Positions 17,704 through 26,348 of a stretch of DNA of 64,000 bases are shown piece after piece. Under the pieces are notes generated by a model. It saw only the letters and a program-made list of their open reading frames with translations. It made no database searches and was not told the DNA's origin. This DNA comes from Amycolatopsis balhimycina FH 1894 (GTDB lineage Bacteria; Actinomycetota; Actinomycetes; Mycobacteriales; Pseudonocardiaceae), in NCBI RefSeq assembly GCF_000384295.1, contig NZ_KB913037.1, forward strand, positions 10,530,128-10,594,127, written 5' to 3'. Positions within the stretch are counted from its first letter, which is position 1; the number at the start of each line of letters is the position of its first letter. Both the position numbers and the translations under genes were made by a program.

Positions 17704-19182
17704 ATGACGGTCCCGATCATCCCGGGATTCCACCCCGACCCGTCCGTCTGCCGGGCCGGCGGCACCTACTACCTGGCGAACTCGAGCTTCGAGTACGTGC
17801 CCGGCGTCCCGATCCGCCGCAGCACCGACCTCGTCTCCTGGGAGCTCGTGGGGCACGCGCTCACCCGGCCCGGCCAGCTGCCGCCGGGCGAGGGCGTGGC
17901 GAGCGGTGGCGTCTTCGCTCCGACCCTGCGGCACCACGACGGCCGGTTCCACCTCGTGACGACCAACGTCCTCGAGCCGCGCGGGCACCTGATCGTGACC
18001 GCCGAGGATCCGGCCGGTCCGTGGTCCGACCCGGTGTACGTGGCCGGCACGGCCGGGATCGACCCGGACCTCTGCTGGGACGACGCCGGGGTCTGCCACC
18101 TCACGTGGGCGTCGTTCCTGCCCACGCTGACCGGCATCGCGAGCGTGCCGATCGACCCGGGCACGGGCGCAATGCTCGCCGAGCCGCGGCTGTTGTGGAA
18201 CGGCACCGGCCTCGCCGCCCCGGAAGGCCCGCACCTGTACCACGTCGACGGCTGGTGGTACCTGATGCTGGCGGAAGGGGGCACCGAGCGCGGCCACGCC
18301 GTCACGATCGCGCGCGCCCGCAGCCTGGAGGGCCCCTACGAGCCCGCGCCCGCGAACCCGATCCTGACGCACCGCAGCACCACCCACCCGGTGCAGAACA
18401 CCGGGCACGCCGACCTGGTCGAGTGCGCCGACGGCAGCTGGGCGATGGTGTACCTGGGGGTCCGGCCGCGCGGCAAGACACCGCAGTTCCACGTCAACGG
18501 CCGCGAGACCTTCCTGGCCGGCGTCGATTGGGTGGACGGCTGGCCGGTCGTGGCCGAGGACCGGTTCACGATCGAGCCGGCGGACAACAGCTTCACGGAC
18601 GGCTTCGCGACCGCCGAACTGCACCCGCGCTGGGTGGCACCCGGCGCCGGCCCGGAGACGTTCACCCGCTGGGCCGGACCGGCCGAGCTGCGCCTCACGG
18701 CGGACGCCGGCCGAGCGGCACCACCGGCCCTGCTGACCCGGGCCCTCGACGAGCAGTGGACCGCCTCGGCGGCACTGGACGTCTCCGGCGGTACGGCGAA
18801 GTTCGTGGTCCGCCTCGACGACCGGCACTGGTACGGCCTCGTCGCCGACGGCGCCTCGGTGACGGCGACACTGGTCATCGGCCCGGCGGTCCACGCCGTC
18901 ACGAAGGTCGCGTCGGGTCCCCGGGTGTCCTTGCGGATCCGCGCGCTTCCGGGTGCGTCCCAGGAGCCGGACCTCCTCGAGCTGTCCGTGCTCCGGCAGG
19001 ACGGGCGGGCGGAGGTCCTCGGCTCGTTCGACGGACGGTATCTGTCCACGGAGGTCGCGACCGGCTTCACCGGCCGCATGATCGGCGTGGAAGTCCTCGA
19101 CGGCACGGCGACGCTGCATGAGTTCGGTTATTCGTCCGGTGTGGGCACCGCCGGCAGCCACGGGGCCGATCGTCAGGACTGA
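17704..19182 (+). CDS. GH43 beta-xylosidase / alpha-L-arabinofuranosidase
   Basis: Glycoside hydrolase of 492 residues without a signal peptide. The five-bladed propeller of family 43 is shown by PGFHPDPS (base Asp12), GIDPDLCWDD (pKa-modulating Asp120/Asp122 region) and APEGPHLY (acid Glu174). The C-terminal 190 residues form the beta-sandwich (about DGFATAELHPRWVAPG onward) typical of GH43 xylosidases of the XynB type. The cytoplasmic location implies action on short imported oligosaccharides. It stands alone after a terminator and is not next to a transporter. Confidence 0.87.
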   Translation: MTVPIIPGFHPDPSVCRAGGTYYLANSSFEYVPGVPIRRSTDLVSWELVGHALTRPGQLPPGEGVASGGVFAPTLRHHDGRFHLVTTNVLEPRGHLIVTAEDPAGPWSDPVYVAGTAGIDPDLCWDDAGVCHLTWASFLPTLTGIASVPIDPGTGAMLAEPRLLWNGTGLAAPEGPHLYHVDGWWYLMLAEGGTERGHAVTIARARSLEGPYEPAPANPILTHRSTTHPVQNTGHADLVECADGSWAMVYLGVRPRGKTPQFHVNGRETFLAGVDWVDGWPVVAEDRFTIEPADNSFTDGFATAELHPRWVAPGAGPETFTRWAGPAELRLTADAGRAAPPALLTRALDEQWTASAALDVSGGTAKFVVRLDDRHWYGLVADGASVTATLVIGPAVHAVTKVASGPRVSLRIRALPGASQEPDLLELSVLRQDGRAEVLGSFDGRYLSTEVATGFTGRMIGVEVLDGTATLHEFGYSSGVGTAGSHGADRQD

Positions 19183-19188
19183 AGGACG

Positions 19189-19719
19189 TCAGCCGTCGCG
19201 TTTGACGTGGTGCAGCACGAAGATCCCGCCGATCGCCGGGCGGCCGGTGCGTTCGGAGTCGGTCGCCACGTACTCGTCCAGCACCGCCAGGATCCGGCGG
19301 TCGAGTTCCTCGACCTCCTCGGGGGACAGGTGCAGCAGGAACTTCTCGTACACCGCCACCGAGTCCGGGCCCGCTTCGCGCAGCTCCTCCTGGAAGATCT
19401 CGATGGGCGCGAACCGCGTCTCGGCGTCCGCGCTCGCCAGGGGGCCGTCCAGCCACCACGTTTCGTTGTTCGAGCGGTACGGCTTCTCCAGCGCGCCGCT
19501 CGGGCCGGTGCGGACCGGGGCCGGCTCCAGGAGGCCCGCGGCCACCAGCTGCCGCACGTGGTGCAGGACCGTGCCGGGGTCGCGGCCGAGGCGGTCGGCC
19601 AGCTGCTTGTTCGTCAGCTCCTCGACCAGGCACAGCCGCATGATGCGCAGCCGCAGGGGGTGGCCGAGCGCCTTCGCCTCCTCGGGGGTCGCGGGCCGGC
19701 GACGGCGGGGTTCGGTCAT
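19189..19719 (-). CDS. winged-helix (ArsR-like) transcriptional regulator
   Basis: Regulator of 176 residues. The N-terminal winged helix includes ALGHPLRLRIMRLCLVEELTNKQLADRLGRDPGTVLHHVRQLVAAGLLEP, typical of ArsR/HTH_20 proteins. The C-terminal part, with SPEEVEELDRRILAVLDEYVATDSERTG, is an effector domain seen in many actinobacterial versions. It is divergent from an MFS exporter across a short gap holding the palindrome TCCATCGATGGA, which suggests it controls that pump. Convergent with GH43, with a gap of only six bases between the stops. Confidence 0.83.
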   Translation of the reverse strand: MTEPRRRRPATPEEAKALGHPLRLRIMRLCLVEELTNKQLADRLGRDPGTVLHHVRQLVAAGLLEPAPVRTGPSGALEKPYRSNNETWWLDGPLASADAETRFAPIEIFQEELREAGPDSVAVYEKFLLHLSPEEVEELDRRILAVLDEYVATDSERTGRPAIGGIFVLHHVKRDG

Positions 19720-19740
19720 GAACGGAGCGTAGTCGATCGT

Positions 19741-19768
19741 TCCATCGATGGAGAAAAGTCCATCGATG
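19741..19768. promoter_or_regulatory. operator-like TCCATCGATGGA with a second half copy
   Basis: A perfect 12-bp palindrome at 19741-19752 is followed 18 bases later (start to start) by TCCATCGATG at 19759-19768. The repeats cover the gap between the winged-helix regulator and the MFS gene and include the possible start codons of the latter. Binding would cover the transporter promoter or start. Confidence 0.6.
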
Positions 19769-21007
19769 TGCGACCCTCGATCAGTGAGCGGACTCGGAGG
19801 TACCTACTGGCGGCTGTGGTCCGCCGCCGGCCTGTCCAGCCTCGCCGACGGCGTCCTGAAGGTCGCCCTGCCGCTGATCGCCGTGGGCTACACGCGCTCG
19901 CCGGTGCTGATCGCGGGCCTGGCCTTCGCCTTCAGCCTGCCGTGGCTGCTCTTCGCGCTGCCCGCCGGCGCGCTCGTCGACCGGCTCGACCGGCGGCGCG
20001 CGATGCTCACCGCGAACGTCCTCCGCGGCGGGCTGCTCGCCGGGGTGCTGCTCCTGACCGTGCTGGGCGGGGGATCGATCTGGGCGCTGTACGTCGTCGC
20101 GCTCGGGGCCGGCTCCGCCGAGACCGTCTACGACACCGCGGCCCAATCGATCGTCCCGCAGGTCGTCGGCCGGACCCGGCTGGCGCGCGCCAACGGCCGG
20201 ATGTACGCCGTCGAGCAGACCGCCAACGAGTTCGCCGGGCCGCCGCTGGCGGGGTTGCTGGCCGCGGCCGGTGCCGGGGCCGCGTTCGGCACGCCGGTGG
20301 TGCTGTGGGCAGCGGCCGTCGCGGTCCTGCTGCTGGTGCGCGGCCCGTACCGGGTTCCCCGCGACGGGCGCACCACGCTGCGCGCCGACATCGCCGAAGG
20401 ACTGCGGTTCCTCTGGCACCACAAGGTCCTGCGGACGTTCACCGTCATGGTCGGCGCGTTCAACTTCGCCACCGGCGCCACGTTCGCCGTCCTCGTCCTC
20501 CACGCGGTCGGCCCCGGATCGGCGATGGGCCTGTCCGCACCGGCGTTCGGGCTGCTGATGGCGAGCGTCGCCGCGGGCAGCCTGGCCGGGTCGTTTCTCG
20601 CCGAGCCGGTCGAACGGCGGCTCGGCCGCGTCCGCGCGCTGTGGGTGTCGTGGCTCGCCGGCGGGCTCACGGTCGGCGTGCTCGCGGTGACCGCCGACCC
20701 CTACGCGGTCGGGGTGGTGTTCTTCGCCGGCGGCGCCGGACTCCTGGTGTCGAACGTGGTGATGGTGTCATTGCGCCAGCGGCTCACCCCCGACCGGTTG
20801 CTCGGCAGGCTCAACAGCAGTCACCGGCTCGTGGCCTGGGGCACCAAGTCCCTCGGCGCCCTGGCCGGCGGCGCGATCGCGCAGGCGGCCGGCCTGCACG
20901 CGGTGTTCGTGCTGATGGGTGTGCTGGCGCTCGGCGCGGTGGCCGGGCTCTCCGGGGTGACGGAAGACGTGCTCGCGGCGGCCGAACGCGACGCGGTCAC
21001 TCGCTGA
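19748..21007 (+). CDS. MFS exporter (multidrug-type)
   Basis: Major facilitator of 419 residues in the enterobactin-exporter/MdfA-like class often annotated as MFS transporter. The conserved loop after helix 2 reads LVDRLDRRRAML. About 12 helices are visible. The start is uncertain: ATG 19748 and ATG 19766 both lie within the operator-like repeats, and GTG 19784 is also in frame. None has a strong ribosome binding site, so leaderless translation is possible. Regulation by the divergent winged-helix protein is inferred from the shared palindromes. Substrate unknown. Confidence 0.82.
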   Translation: MEKSPSMCDPRSVSGLGGTYWRLWSAAGLSSLADGVLKVALPLIAVGYTRSPVLIAGLAFAFSLPWLLFALPAGALVDRLDRRRAMLTANVLRGGLLAGVLLLTVLGGGSIWALYVVALGAGSAETVYDTAAQSIVPQVVGRTRLARANGRMYAVEQTANEFAGPPLAGLLAAAGAGAAFGTPVVLWAAAVAVLLLVRGPYRVPRDGRTTLRADIAEGLRFLWHHKVLRTFTVMVGAFNFATGATFAVLVLHAVGPGSAMGLSAPAFGLLMASVAAGSLAGSFLAEPVERRLGRVRALWVSWLAGGLTVGVLAVTADPYAVGVVFFAGGAGLLVSNVVMVSLRQRLTPDRLLGRLNSSHRLVAWGTKSLGALAGGAIAQAAGLHAVFVLMGVLALGAVAGLSGVTEDVLAAAERDAVTR

Positions 21008-21362
21008 GCGGGTGGGTCTCCAGGTACGCGGTCCAGACCTTCTTCGGGACGCATATCCGCCAGGCGTCCACGACGAGCTCGCGCATCTCCTCCGGGCCGA
21101 TCGCCGCCAGCCGGCAGCGGACCCACCTGTAGCGCATGTCCGACGGCGCCGGCAGGAGGAACTTCTCCGGGTCCCCGGCCACCAGCGCCGCACGCTGCTC
21201 GCGCGGATAGGCGAAGCCCATCAGTGTTTCGTCAGGCGACAGCGCGAGGAAGACGATCTGCCCGATCCGGAACTTGATCTGGTCCCGCACGTACGCCTCG
21301 TAAGCGCGGGGGAGGCCGGCCGCGAACGCGCGGACCTCGTCACCGGTGACCATGCCTGTCAT
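20997..21362 (-). CDS. MmcQ/YjbR-family protein
   Basis: Small protein of 121 residues with the YjbR fold landmarks: FRIGQIVFLALSPDETLMGFAYPREQRAALVAGDPEKFLLP and YRWVRCRLAAIGPEEMRELVVDAW. Family members are predicted DNA-binding or CyaY-like folds of unclear function. It overlaps the 3' end of the convergent MFS gene by 11 bases. ATG 21362 is taken, though GTG/ATG codons four residues in are possible. Confidence 0.78.
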   Translation of the reverse strand: MTGMVTGDEVRAFAAGLPRAYEAYVRDQIKFRIGQIVFLALSPDETLMGFAYPREQRAALVAGDPEKFLLPAPSDMRYRWVRCRLAAIGPEEMRELVVDAWRICVPKKVWTAYLETHPLSE

Positions 21363-21416
21363 CCAACTCCCGCGGCCGGCGGCGCGCCATCCCCGGGCGC
21401 GCCGCCGGAACCGGGG

Positions 21417-22847
21417 TCACGACCGGCAGGTCCGTCCGCGGTTGACGCAGTTGACCAGTCCGTTCATGATCCGCTGCGACATCACGTTGGCGAAGTCGTC
21501 GTGGTCGGACAGCGGGTTGTGCTTCTCCTGCGGGAAAGCGTCCACTTTGTACTGCTTCTTGAGCTGGATGTCCCGCGGGATGTCGTAGGTCAGCGAGATC
21601 TGCAGCTGCGGCACGGCCTTGAACCCCTTGGCGCACCGGCCGGACTGGTCCGGGAACACGATGTGCGTGCGGTGGTTGGCGCTGTCGGTGTTCTTCCCGT
21701 CCCAGCAGCTCGGGAACGTGTGGATGCGCTTGACCTTGCTGTTCTGCGGGCAGATCGGGTACTTGTCGGTGACGCGGTTCTCGAACCCGGTGCACGTCCA
21801 GCTCGCCCGGGCGTTGGCCGGCCCGTTGGTCGACACCTTCGCGTCGCCGTAGAGCACGCGCAGGAAGCGCGGCATCGCCACGACCTTGCCGACCGGGCTG
21901 CCGCGGAAGGTGAGCTGCACCCGCTGCGGGCGCAGGATCTTGCCGTCGTTGCCGGGCAGCTCGTTGTTCTCGTCCTGGCCGGGCAGCGCGCCGCCGGCAG
22001 TGGTGCTCGGCGGCGGCGTGGGCGTTCCCGTGTCCTTGCCCGGCTTCGTCGCGCACGGCGCGAGACCGCCCAGGTCACCCGGCTTCGGCGCGAACCGGCC
22101 GATCGCGATGGCGATCCGGTCGATGATCGCGGCGCGCCGGTCCTTGAGCGGGTTCAGGATCGCGTTGCGGACGAAGTCCGGGCCGCCCTGGCCCTGCGTC
22201 GCCGCGATGCGCTTGTTGGCCTCGTCGGCCTGCGCGTCGAGCTGGTCGAGGTTGCTGTCGACCTCCGCCATCGCCTGGTCGGGGATGTCGGCGAGCTTGC
22301 TGGCGACGTCCGGGCAGGACACCTGGACGGTCTTCGACTCCTGGTCGGCCTGGGCCCGGTCGCCGTCGGGCTTCTTGGCGGGCTCGTTCTTCTCCGCCTC
22401 GCCGGTGTCGATGCGGACGACGGGCCAGAAGTAGGCGGACTTGTCGCCGTTGCGGCAGGTGGTGCCGGCCTTGAGGAGGCTCTTGTTGTTGGAGTCGGCG
22501 TTGGTGGAGAGGTTGCCGACGTAGTCGTGCAGGTGCTGGGCGCCGTTGCGGACGCCGGGCTGGGCGATGAAGTTGTCGGGGTTGAAGTGCTGGTTCTCGT
22601 TGCGGCCGCAGTCCACGGTGAAGGTGCCCGTCGACGCGCCGGTGACCGGCCGCGGGTCGAACTGGTTCGGCTGCACCTTGAGGATGTCGACGAAGAACGC
22701 GGGGTTCGCCTCGTCGGCGCTCGCTTCACCGGTGTTGCCGGTGGTCGTCGCGACGACGATGCCACCGACCGCGATGGCGAGGGCGAGGCCGCCGGTCGCG
22801 ATCTTCGTGCGACGGGACAGGCGATGGCGCCCTTGGGTGCGGGACAT
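21417..22847 (-). CDS. secreted DUF1996 protein, paralog A
   Basis: Exported or membrane-anchored protein of 476 residues. A basic N-terminus (RHRLSRRTKIATGG) precedes a single hydrophobic segment. The DUF1996 landmarks appear in two blocks: HFNPDNFIAQPGVRNGAQHLHDYVGN plus CRNGDKSAYFWPVVRID, and later RASWTCTGFENRVTDKYPIC plus FPSCWDGKNTDSANHRTHIVF. About 170 residues of charged helical and Pro/Thr-rich sequence separate them (DEANKRIAATQ region). A close paralog lies at 59680. The family is found in secreted proteins of actinobacteria and fungi, with no established activity that I know of. ATG start after GGAGGAATC. Confidence 0.8.
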   Translation of the reverse strand: MSRTQGRHRLSRRTKIATGGLALAIAVGGIVVATTTGNTGEASADEANPAFFVDILKVQPNQFDPRPVTGASTGTFTVDCGRNENQHFNPDNFIAQPGVRNGAQHLHDYVGNLSTNADSNNKSLLKAGTTCRNGDKSAYFWPVVRIDTGEAEKNEPAKKPDGDRAQADQESKTVQVSCPDVASKLADIPDQAMAEVDSNLDQLDAQADEANKRIAATQGQGGPDFVRNAILNPLKDRRAAIIDRIAIAIGRFAPKPGDLGGLAPCATKPGKDTGTPTPPPSTTAGGALPGQDENNELPGNDGKILRPQRVQLTFRGSPVGKVVAMPRFLRVLYGDAKVSTNGPANARASWTCTGFENRVTDKYPICPQNSKVKRIHTFPSCWDGKNTDSANHRTHIVFPDQSGRCAKGFKAVPQLQISLTYDIPRDIQLKKQYKVDAFPQEKHNPLSDHDDFANVMSQRIMNGLVNCVNRGRTCRS

Positions 22848-23437
22848 GGGGGATTCCTCCGGGTGTCGGGCTGGCGGGAAGGCACGACACTGAACGGGAC
22901 GAGCCCAGGCTCGTCCCCAACAGGTTCGGTCCTAGCAGGGATTACGTCGGCATTGATGAGGGCACGGATCGATTCCCGGCTGGTCCACTGACCCGACATC
23001 AGTGGGCGCGCGGCCACCTGCCCGCGGCCGCGCCGTCAACCGGCTGGTTATCGTTCCGTGATGGAACCTACACCGGGGCTTGACACCGGGCAAGAAGGTA
23101 TTTCACCCCATCACGAACTGTCAGGACGGGATTCCGTCTCCGTAGCCGGATGCGGGGAGGAAAGGGCGGTGGGAATTGCCGAAGAATTGCGCACGGCCGC
23201 GGTGGCCCGGCGCGCCCCGGCGTCCCGGCCGTCCGTGCCCCGCCGCGGCTTCCCCGCAGTCCGGTGATCGAAAGGCTGTGACCAGGGCTTTTTCCGGCGG
23301 CCTGGGGCGTGGCGAAGTTCGTCGGAAAAACTTTGAACCGATCCGAACCCGCGACCGTATCCCTCAGTGAGGCGCGGGGAATGCCCGCGGGCGAGCGAAG
23401 CGACATGAATGAGTCATTCATGTCATCAATCCCGGGC
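22848..23437. other. 590-base gap without a convincing gene
   Basis: This stretch separates the DUF1996 gene from the sigma-factor gene, both on the minus strand. Open frames here are short and lack ribosome binding sites or recognisable products. It holds the presumptive DUF1996 promoter and leader on its left side and a TGAATGA-type palindrome at 23402-23424 just past the sigma-factor stop. TTGACA at 23078 on the plus strand has no good -10 partner. Confidence 0.55.
23402..23424. repeat. TGAATGA-family palindrome, copy 1
   Basis: Perfect 11-bp arms, GACATGAATGA and TCATTCATGTC, around a central G. It lies 14 bases beyond the sigma-factor stop, so it may act as its terminator. The same core TGAATGASTCATTCA recurs at 62263 and 63636, and a GC-shifted version at 27623. 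Confidence 0.75.
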
Positions 23438-24052
23438 TCAGGAAGCGCGTTTGTGCGCGAGCAGGCCCCGCCGCAAAGTGGTGAGCGCGCGGTGCTGGGC
23501 GACGCGGACCGCGCCGGCGCTGCTGAGGCCGACCGCAGTGGCCGTCTCTTCGGCCGAAAGGCCGAGGATGATGCGCAGCACCAGGATTTCGCGCTGGCGC
23601 GGCGGAAGCGTGTCGAGCAGCCCAGCCGACCAGTCGAGCGCGGCGGAGCGCTCGACCTCCTCGCCTGTCGGGTCCGTGCCCACCCACCGGTCCGCGGGCG
23701 GTTCGGCGACCGGGCTGGTGCGGTCGCGGGCCCGCTGCCGGTGGAAGTCGGACACCTTGTGCGCGGCGATGCCGAAGACGAACGGCAGGAAGGCCTCGGC
23801 GTCGTGGCGGTAGCCGGGCAGCGCGCGCACGATCGCCAGCAGCACGTCCTGCGCGCAGTCTTCGGCATCGGACGAACCGTCCGGCCACGTGCGGAGCCGG
23901 CCGAGGCAGTAGCGGAACACCACCGGGCGCAGCGTGCGCAGCAGCCCGCTCACCGCGGCGCGGTTCCCGCGCACCGCCGACCGGACGAGCGCCGGGTCGA
24001 CCGTGAACGTCGAGGCGGGAGCGCGGCCGTCCTGGGCTGAGTGCGGCGGCAT
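23438..24052 (-). CDS. sigma-70 family sigma factor, ShbA/SigD-like
   Basis: Group-4 sigma factor of 204 residues. Region 2 includes YCLGRLRTWPDGSSDAEDCAQDVLLAIVRALPGYR; region 4 includes LPPRQREILVLRIILGLSAEETATAVGLSSAGAVRVAQHRALTTLRR. The sequence style is that of ShbA/SigD, factors that in Streptomyces and mycobacteria help transcribe the principal sigma gene or stationary-phase genes. No anti-sigma factor gene is adjacent, which also fits ShbA. ATG 24052 is chosen because GGAAGGGG lies eight bases upstream; GTG 24061 abuts that site. Confidence 0.85.
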   Translation of the reverse strand: MPPHSAQDGRAPASTFTVDPALVRSAVRGNRAAVSGLLRTLRPVVFRYCLGRLRTWPDGSSDAEDCAQDVLLAIVRALPGYRHDAEAFLPFVFGIAAHKVSDFHRQRARDRTSPVAEPPADRWVGTDPTGEEVERSAALDWSAGLLDTLPPRQREILVLRIILGLSAEETATAVGLSSAGAVRVAQHRALTTLRRGLLAHKRAS

Positions 24053-24211
24053 CGGCCTCACCCCTTCCCACGCGATCCCGACGACGGACAGTCACGACGC
24101 TAGGTCACCCCGCGTGGCCGTCACACCGGCCGGCCGGCCGCCGCGTCCCGGGTCTTCCGACCCTGGTGCCCGGCGCCGCGGTGTGCGTGCGCCGCCGCCC
24201 TCGCGGTGGCC

Positions 24212-24226
24212 GGGACTAACGGCCCT
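24212..24226. promoter_or_regulatory. DevR/DosR-type box
   Basis: GGGACTAACGGCCCT matches the DosR (DevR) box form GGGACTTTNGGCCCT known from mycobacterial hypoxia genes. It lies 69 bases upstream of the PNPOx-like gene and about 2.1 kb from a DevS/DevR-like pair, so the local response regulator is the obvious candidate binder. Confidence 0.7.
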
Positions 24227-24294
24227 ATCGACGGACCGGATGAACCGATCACGCTGGTGGCCGGGTATTCACAGGAGAAACACGGGTACGCACG

Positions 24295-24696
24295 ATGGTG
24301 GAAGACGTGGGCTTCGGGCTGCTGCTGGACCGGCAGCAGTGCCTCGCCCTGCTTCGCTCGGCGACCCTCGGACGGGTGATTTTCACCCACCGGGCGATGC
24401 CCGCCGTGCGTCCGGTGCGCTTCACCGTCGTCGACGACGCCGTGGTCTTCGCCGTACCGGCCGACAGCCCTCTCTACGCGGGCGCGCGCGACGCCGTCGT
24501 CGCCTTCGAAGCCGACGAGTTCGCCGCCGACTTCGGCGCCGGGTGGTACGTCAGCCTGCTGGGGCGCGCCACCGAGTCCGTCGCCGCCGACCTCGGCGAG
24601 CTCACCTGCCCCTGCCGGCCCCGGCCCGGCCGCCGTTTCCTGCGCATCCCGGCCGAGACCATCAGCGGTCACCGCGTCACCTGCCACGCCGAGTAA
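24295..24696 (+). CDS. pyridoxamine 5'-phosphate oxidase-family protein
   Basis: Flavin- or F420-binding split-barrel protein of 133 residues. The N-terminal LDRQQCLALLRSATLGRVIFT and the MPAVRPVRFTVVDDAVVF strands are typical of the PNPOx-like family common in actinobacteria. Such genes (for example Rv3129) belong to the DosR dormancy regulon of M. tuberculosis. Here a matching DevR box precedes the gene and a sensor kinase/regulator pair follows, so hypoxia or redox induction is inferred. Enzyme activity is not deducible; a true PdxH role is unlikely because of the short length. Confidence 0.8.
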   Translation: MVEDVGFGLLLDRQQCLALLRSATLGRVIFTHRAMPAVRPVRFTVVDDAVVFAVPADSPLYAGARDAVVAFEADEFAADFGAGWYVSLLGRATESVAADLGELTCPCRPRPGRRFLRIPAETISGHRVTCHAE

Positions 24697-24827
24697 CAAA
24701 CCCGTTCCGTTCCTCGACCCACCGGATGGACGAACCGGATTGGGCCGACATGGGCAGTCGCCTGTGGCACTCTTGACGCCCCGGGGCAGGCCCGGGGGCA
24801 CCGGCGAACCAGCGGGGTCGACGAGAC

Positions 24828-26348
24828 GTGGCGGACGAAATCAGCATGCCGGCGATCCTCGCGGCGGTGGGCGGCATCGCTCACGAGGTCGAGCTGCCGG
24901 TCCTGCTGCACCGCGCGGTCACGGCGACGTGCGAGCTGGTGGGGGCCCGGCGCGGGCGGCTGGAACTGCCCGAAGGCGGTGTCGCCCGGTACGGCAGCGG
25001 CGACCCCGGCGCCGGAGCGGTCGAGCTGCCGATCCGCTCGGGCGCGCGGACGTTCGGGACCCTCGCGGTCGAGCCCGGCGACGGCGGCGAGTTCGGCCGC
25101 CGCGAGCGGGAGGTGCTGGGCGCGCTGACCGCGGCGACCGGGATAGCCGTGGAAAAGGCCCTGCTCGTCGACCAGATGCGCCGCCGCGAACGCTGGCTCG
25201 AGGCGTCCTACGACGTCACCAGGGCCCTGCTCGCGGCGGAGGACCTGCACGGCACGCTCCGGCTGGTCGCCGAACGCGCCCGCGTCGTCGCCGGCGGGAC
25301 CGCGGGCGCGATCGCGCGGCCCGACGGCCCGGGACAGCTGGTGTTCGACGTCGTCGAGCCCCCGGGTGAGGACGCCGACCGCCTCACCGGGCTGACCGTG
25401 CCGACCGAGGGCACCGCCACCGGGATGGCGTTCACCACCCGCCGCCCGGTCGTCGTGCGCGACTACGGCGAGCGCGTCCAGGAGCAGCAGCGCGACCGGG
25501 CCGGGGCGATGCCGGCGATGATCAAGGACCTGGACTCGGCGATCTCGGTGCCGCTGATCGTCGGCGACGAGACCCTCGGCGTGCTGGTGGTCGCGAAGTT
25601 CCGCGACCGGTCGCCGTTCACCGGCTCCGACGTCCAGCTGGCCGAGACGTTCGCCGGGCACGCGGCGCTCGCCGTCGAGTTCTCGCGGGCGCAGGAGGCG
25701 CGGCAGCAGCTGGCGGTCTTCTCCGACCGCGACCGGATCGCCCGCGACCTGCACGACCTGGTGATCCAGCGGCTGTTCGCGACCGGGCTCGGGCTGGAGG
25801 GGGTCAGCAGGCTGATCGCCGACGAGGGTGTCGCCGCGCGCGTCGCCGGGTTCGCCCAGGACCTCGACGGCACGATCCGGGAGATCCGCAACAGCATCTT
25901 CTCGCTGCAGGCGCCCGCGCAGGCCCACGGCAGCCTCCGCGCGGAGCTGCTGCGGGTGGCGGTGGACGCCCGGGACGCGCTCGGCTTCGAACCGCGCGTC
26001 GGCTTCGACGGGCCGCTGGACGCCGCGGTGCCGGACGCCGTCCGCTCCGACCTGATCGCGTCCCTGCGCGAGGCGCTGACGAACGTCGCGCGCCACGCCC
26101 GGGCGGGCTCGTCGTCGGTCGAGGTCACCGTGGACGGGCTCGGCAGGCGGCTGAGCCTGGTGGTGCGCGACGACGGCGCCGGCCCACCGCGGGAGGCCGG
26201 CCGGATCAGCGGGCTCGCCAACCTGGCCGCGCGGGCTGCCCGGTGGGGCGGGAACTGTGTGCTGGCGGCCGCCGAGGGTCGCGGGGCGCGGCTGGAATGG
26301 ACCGCCGAGCTGCCGGCGCGGGCCGGCGGGCAGGGGAGTGGACGATGA
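24828..26348 (+). CDS. GAF-domain sensor histidine kinase (DevS/DosT-like)
   Basis: Sensor kinase of 506 residues without membrane segments. Two GAF-like modules (about 10-130 and 135-290) precede a HisKA_3 dimerisation helix, DRDRIARDLHDLVIQRLFATGL, with phospho-acceptor His309. The HATPase_c domain follows (SLREALTNVARHARAGSSSVEV, DDGAGPPREAGRISGLANLAARA). The layout matches mycobacterial DevS, which senses O2/NO/CO through haem in GAF-A; haem binding cannot be judged here. The stop overlaps the ATG of the response regulator, so the pair is coupled. GTG 24828 taken; ATG 24846 is possible. Confidence 0.88.
   Translation: MADEISMPAILAAVGGIAHEVELPVLLHRAVTATCELVGARRGRLELPEGGVARYGSGDPGAGAVELPIRSGARTFGTLAVEPGDGGEFGRREREVLGALTAATGIAVEKALLVDQMRRRERWLEASYDVTRALLAAEDLHGTLRLVAERARVVAGGTAGAIARPDGPGQLVFDVVEPPGEDADRLTGLTVPTEGTATGMAFTTRRPVVVRDYGERVQEQQRDRAGAMPAMIKDLDSAISVPLIVGDETLGVLVVAKFRDRSPFTGSDVQLAETFAGHAALAVEFSRAQEARQQLAVFSDRDRIARDLHDLVIQRLFATGLGLEGVSRLIADEGVAARVAGFAQDLDGTIREIRNSIFSLQAPAQAHGSLRAELLRVAVDARDALGFEPRVGFDGPLDAAVPDAVRSDLIASLREALTNVARHARAGSSSVEVTVDGLGRRLSLVVRDDGAGPPREAGRISGLANLAARAARWGGNCVLAAAEGRGARLEWTAELPARAGGQGSGR

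Noticed and set aside
23058..23267. Plus-strand 69-codon open frame in the 590-base gap
   Set aside because: There is no ribosome binding site, no recognisable product, and composition matches non-coding sequence.
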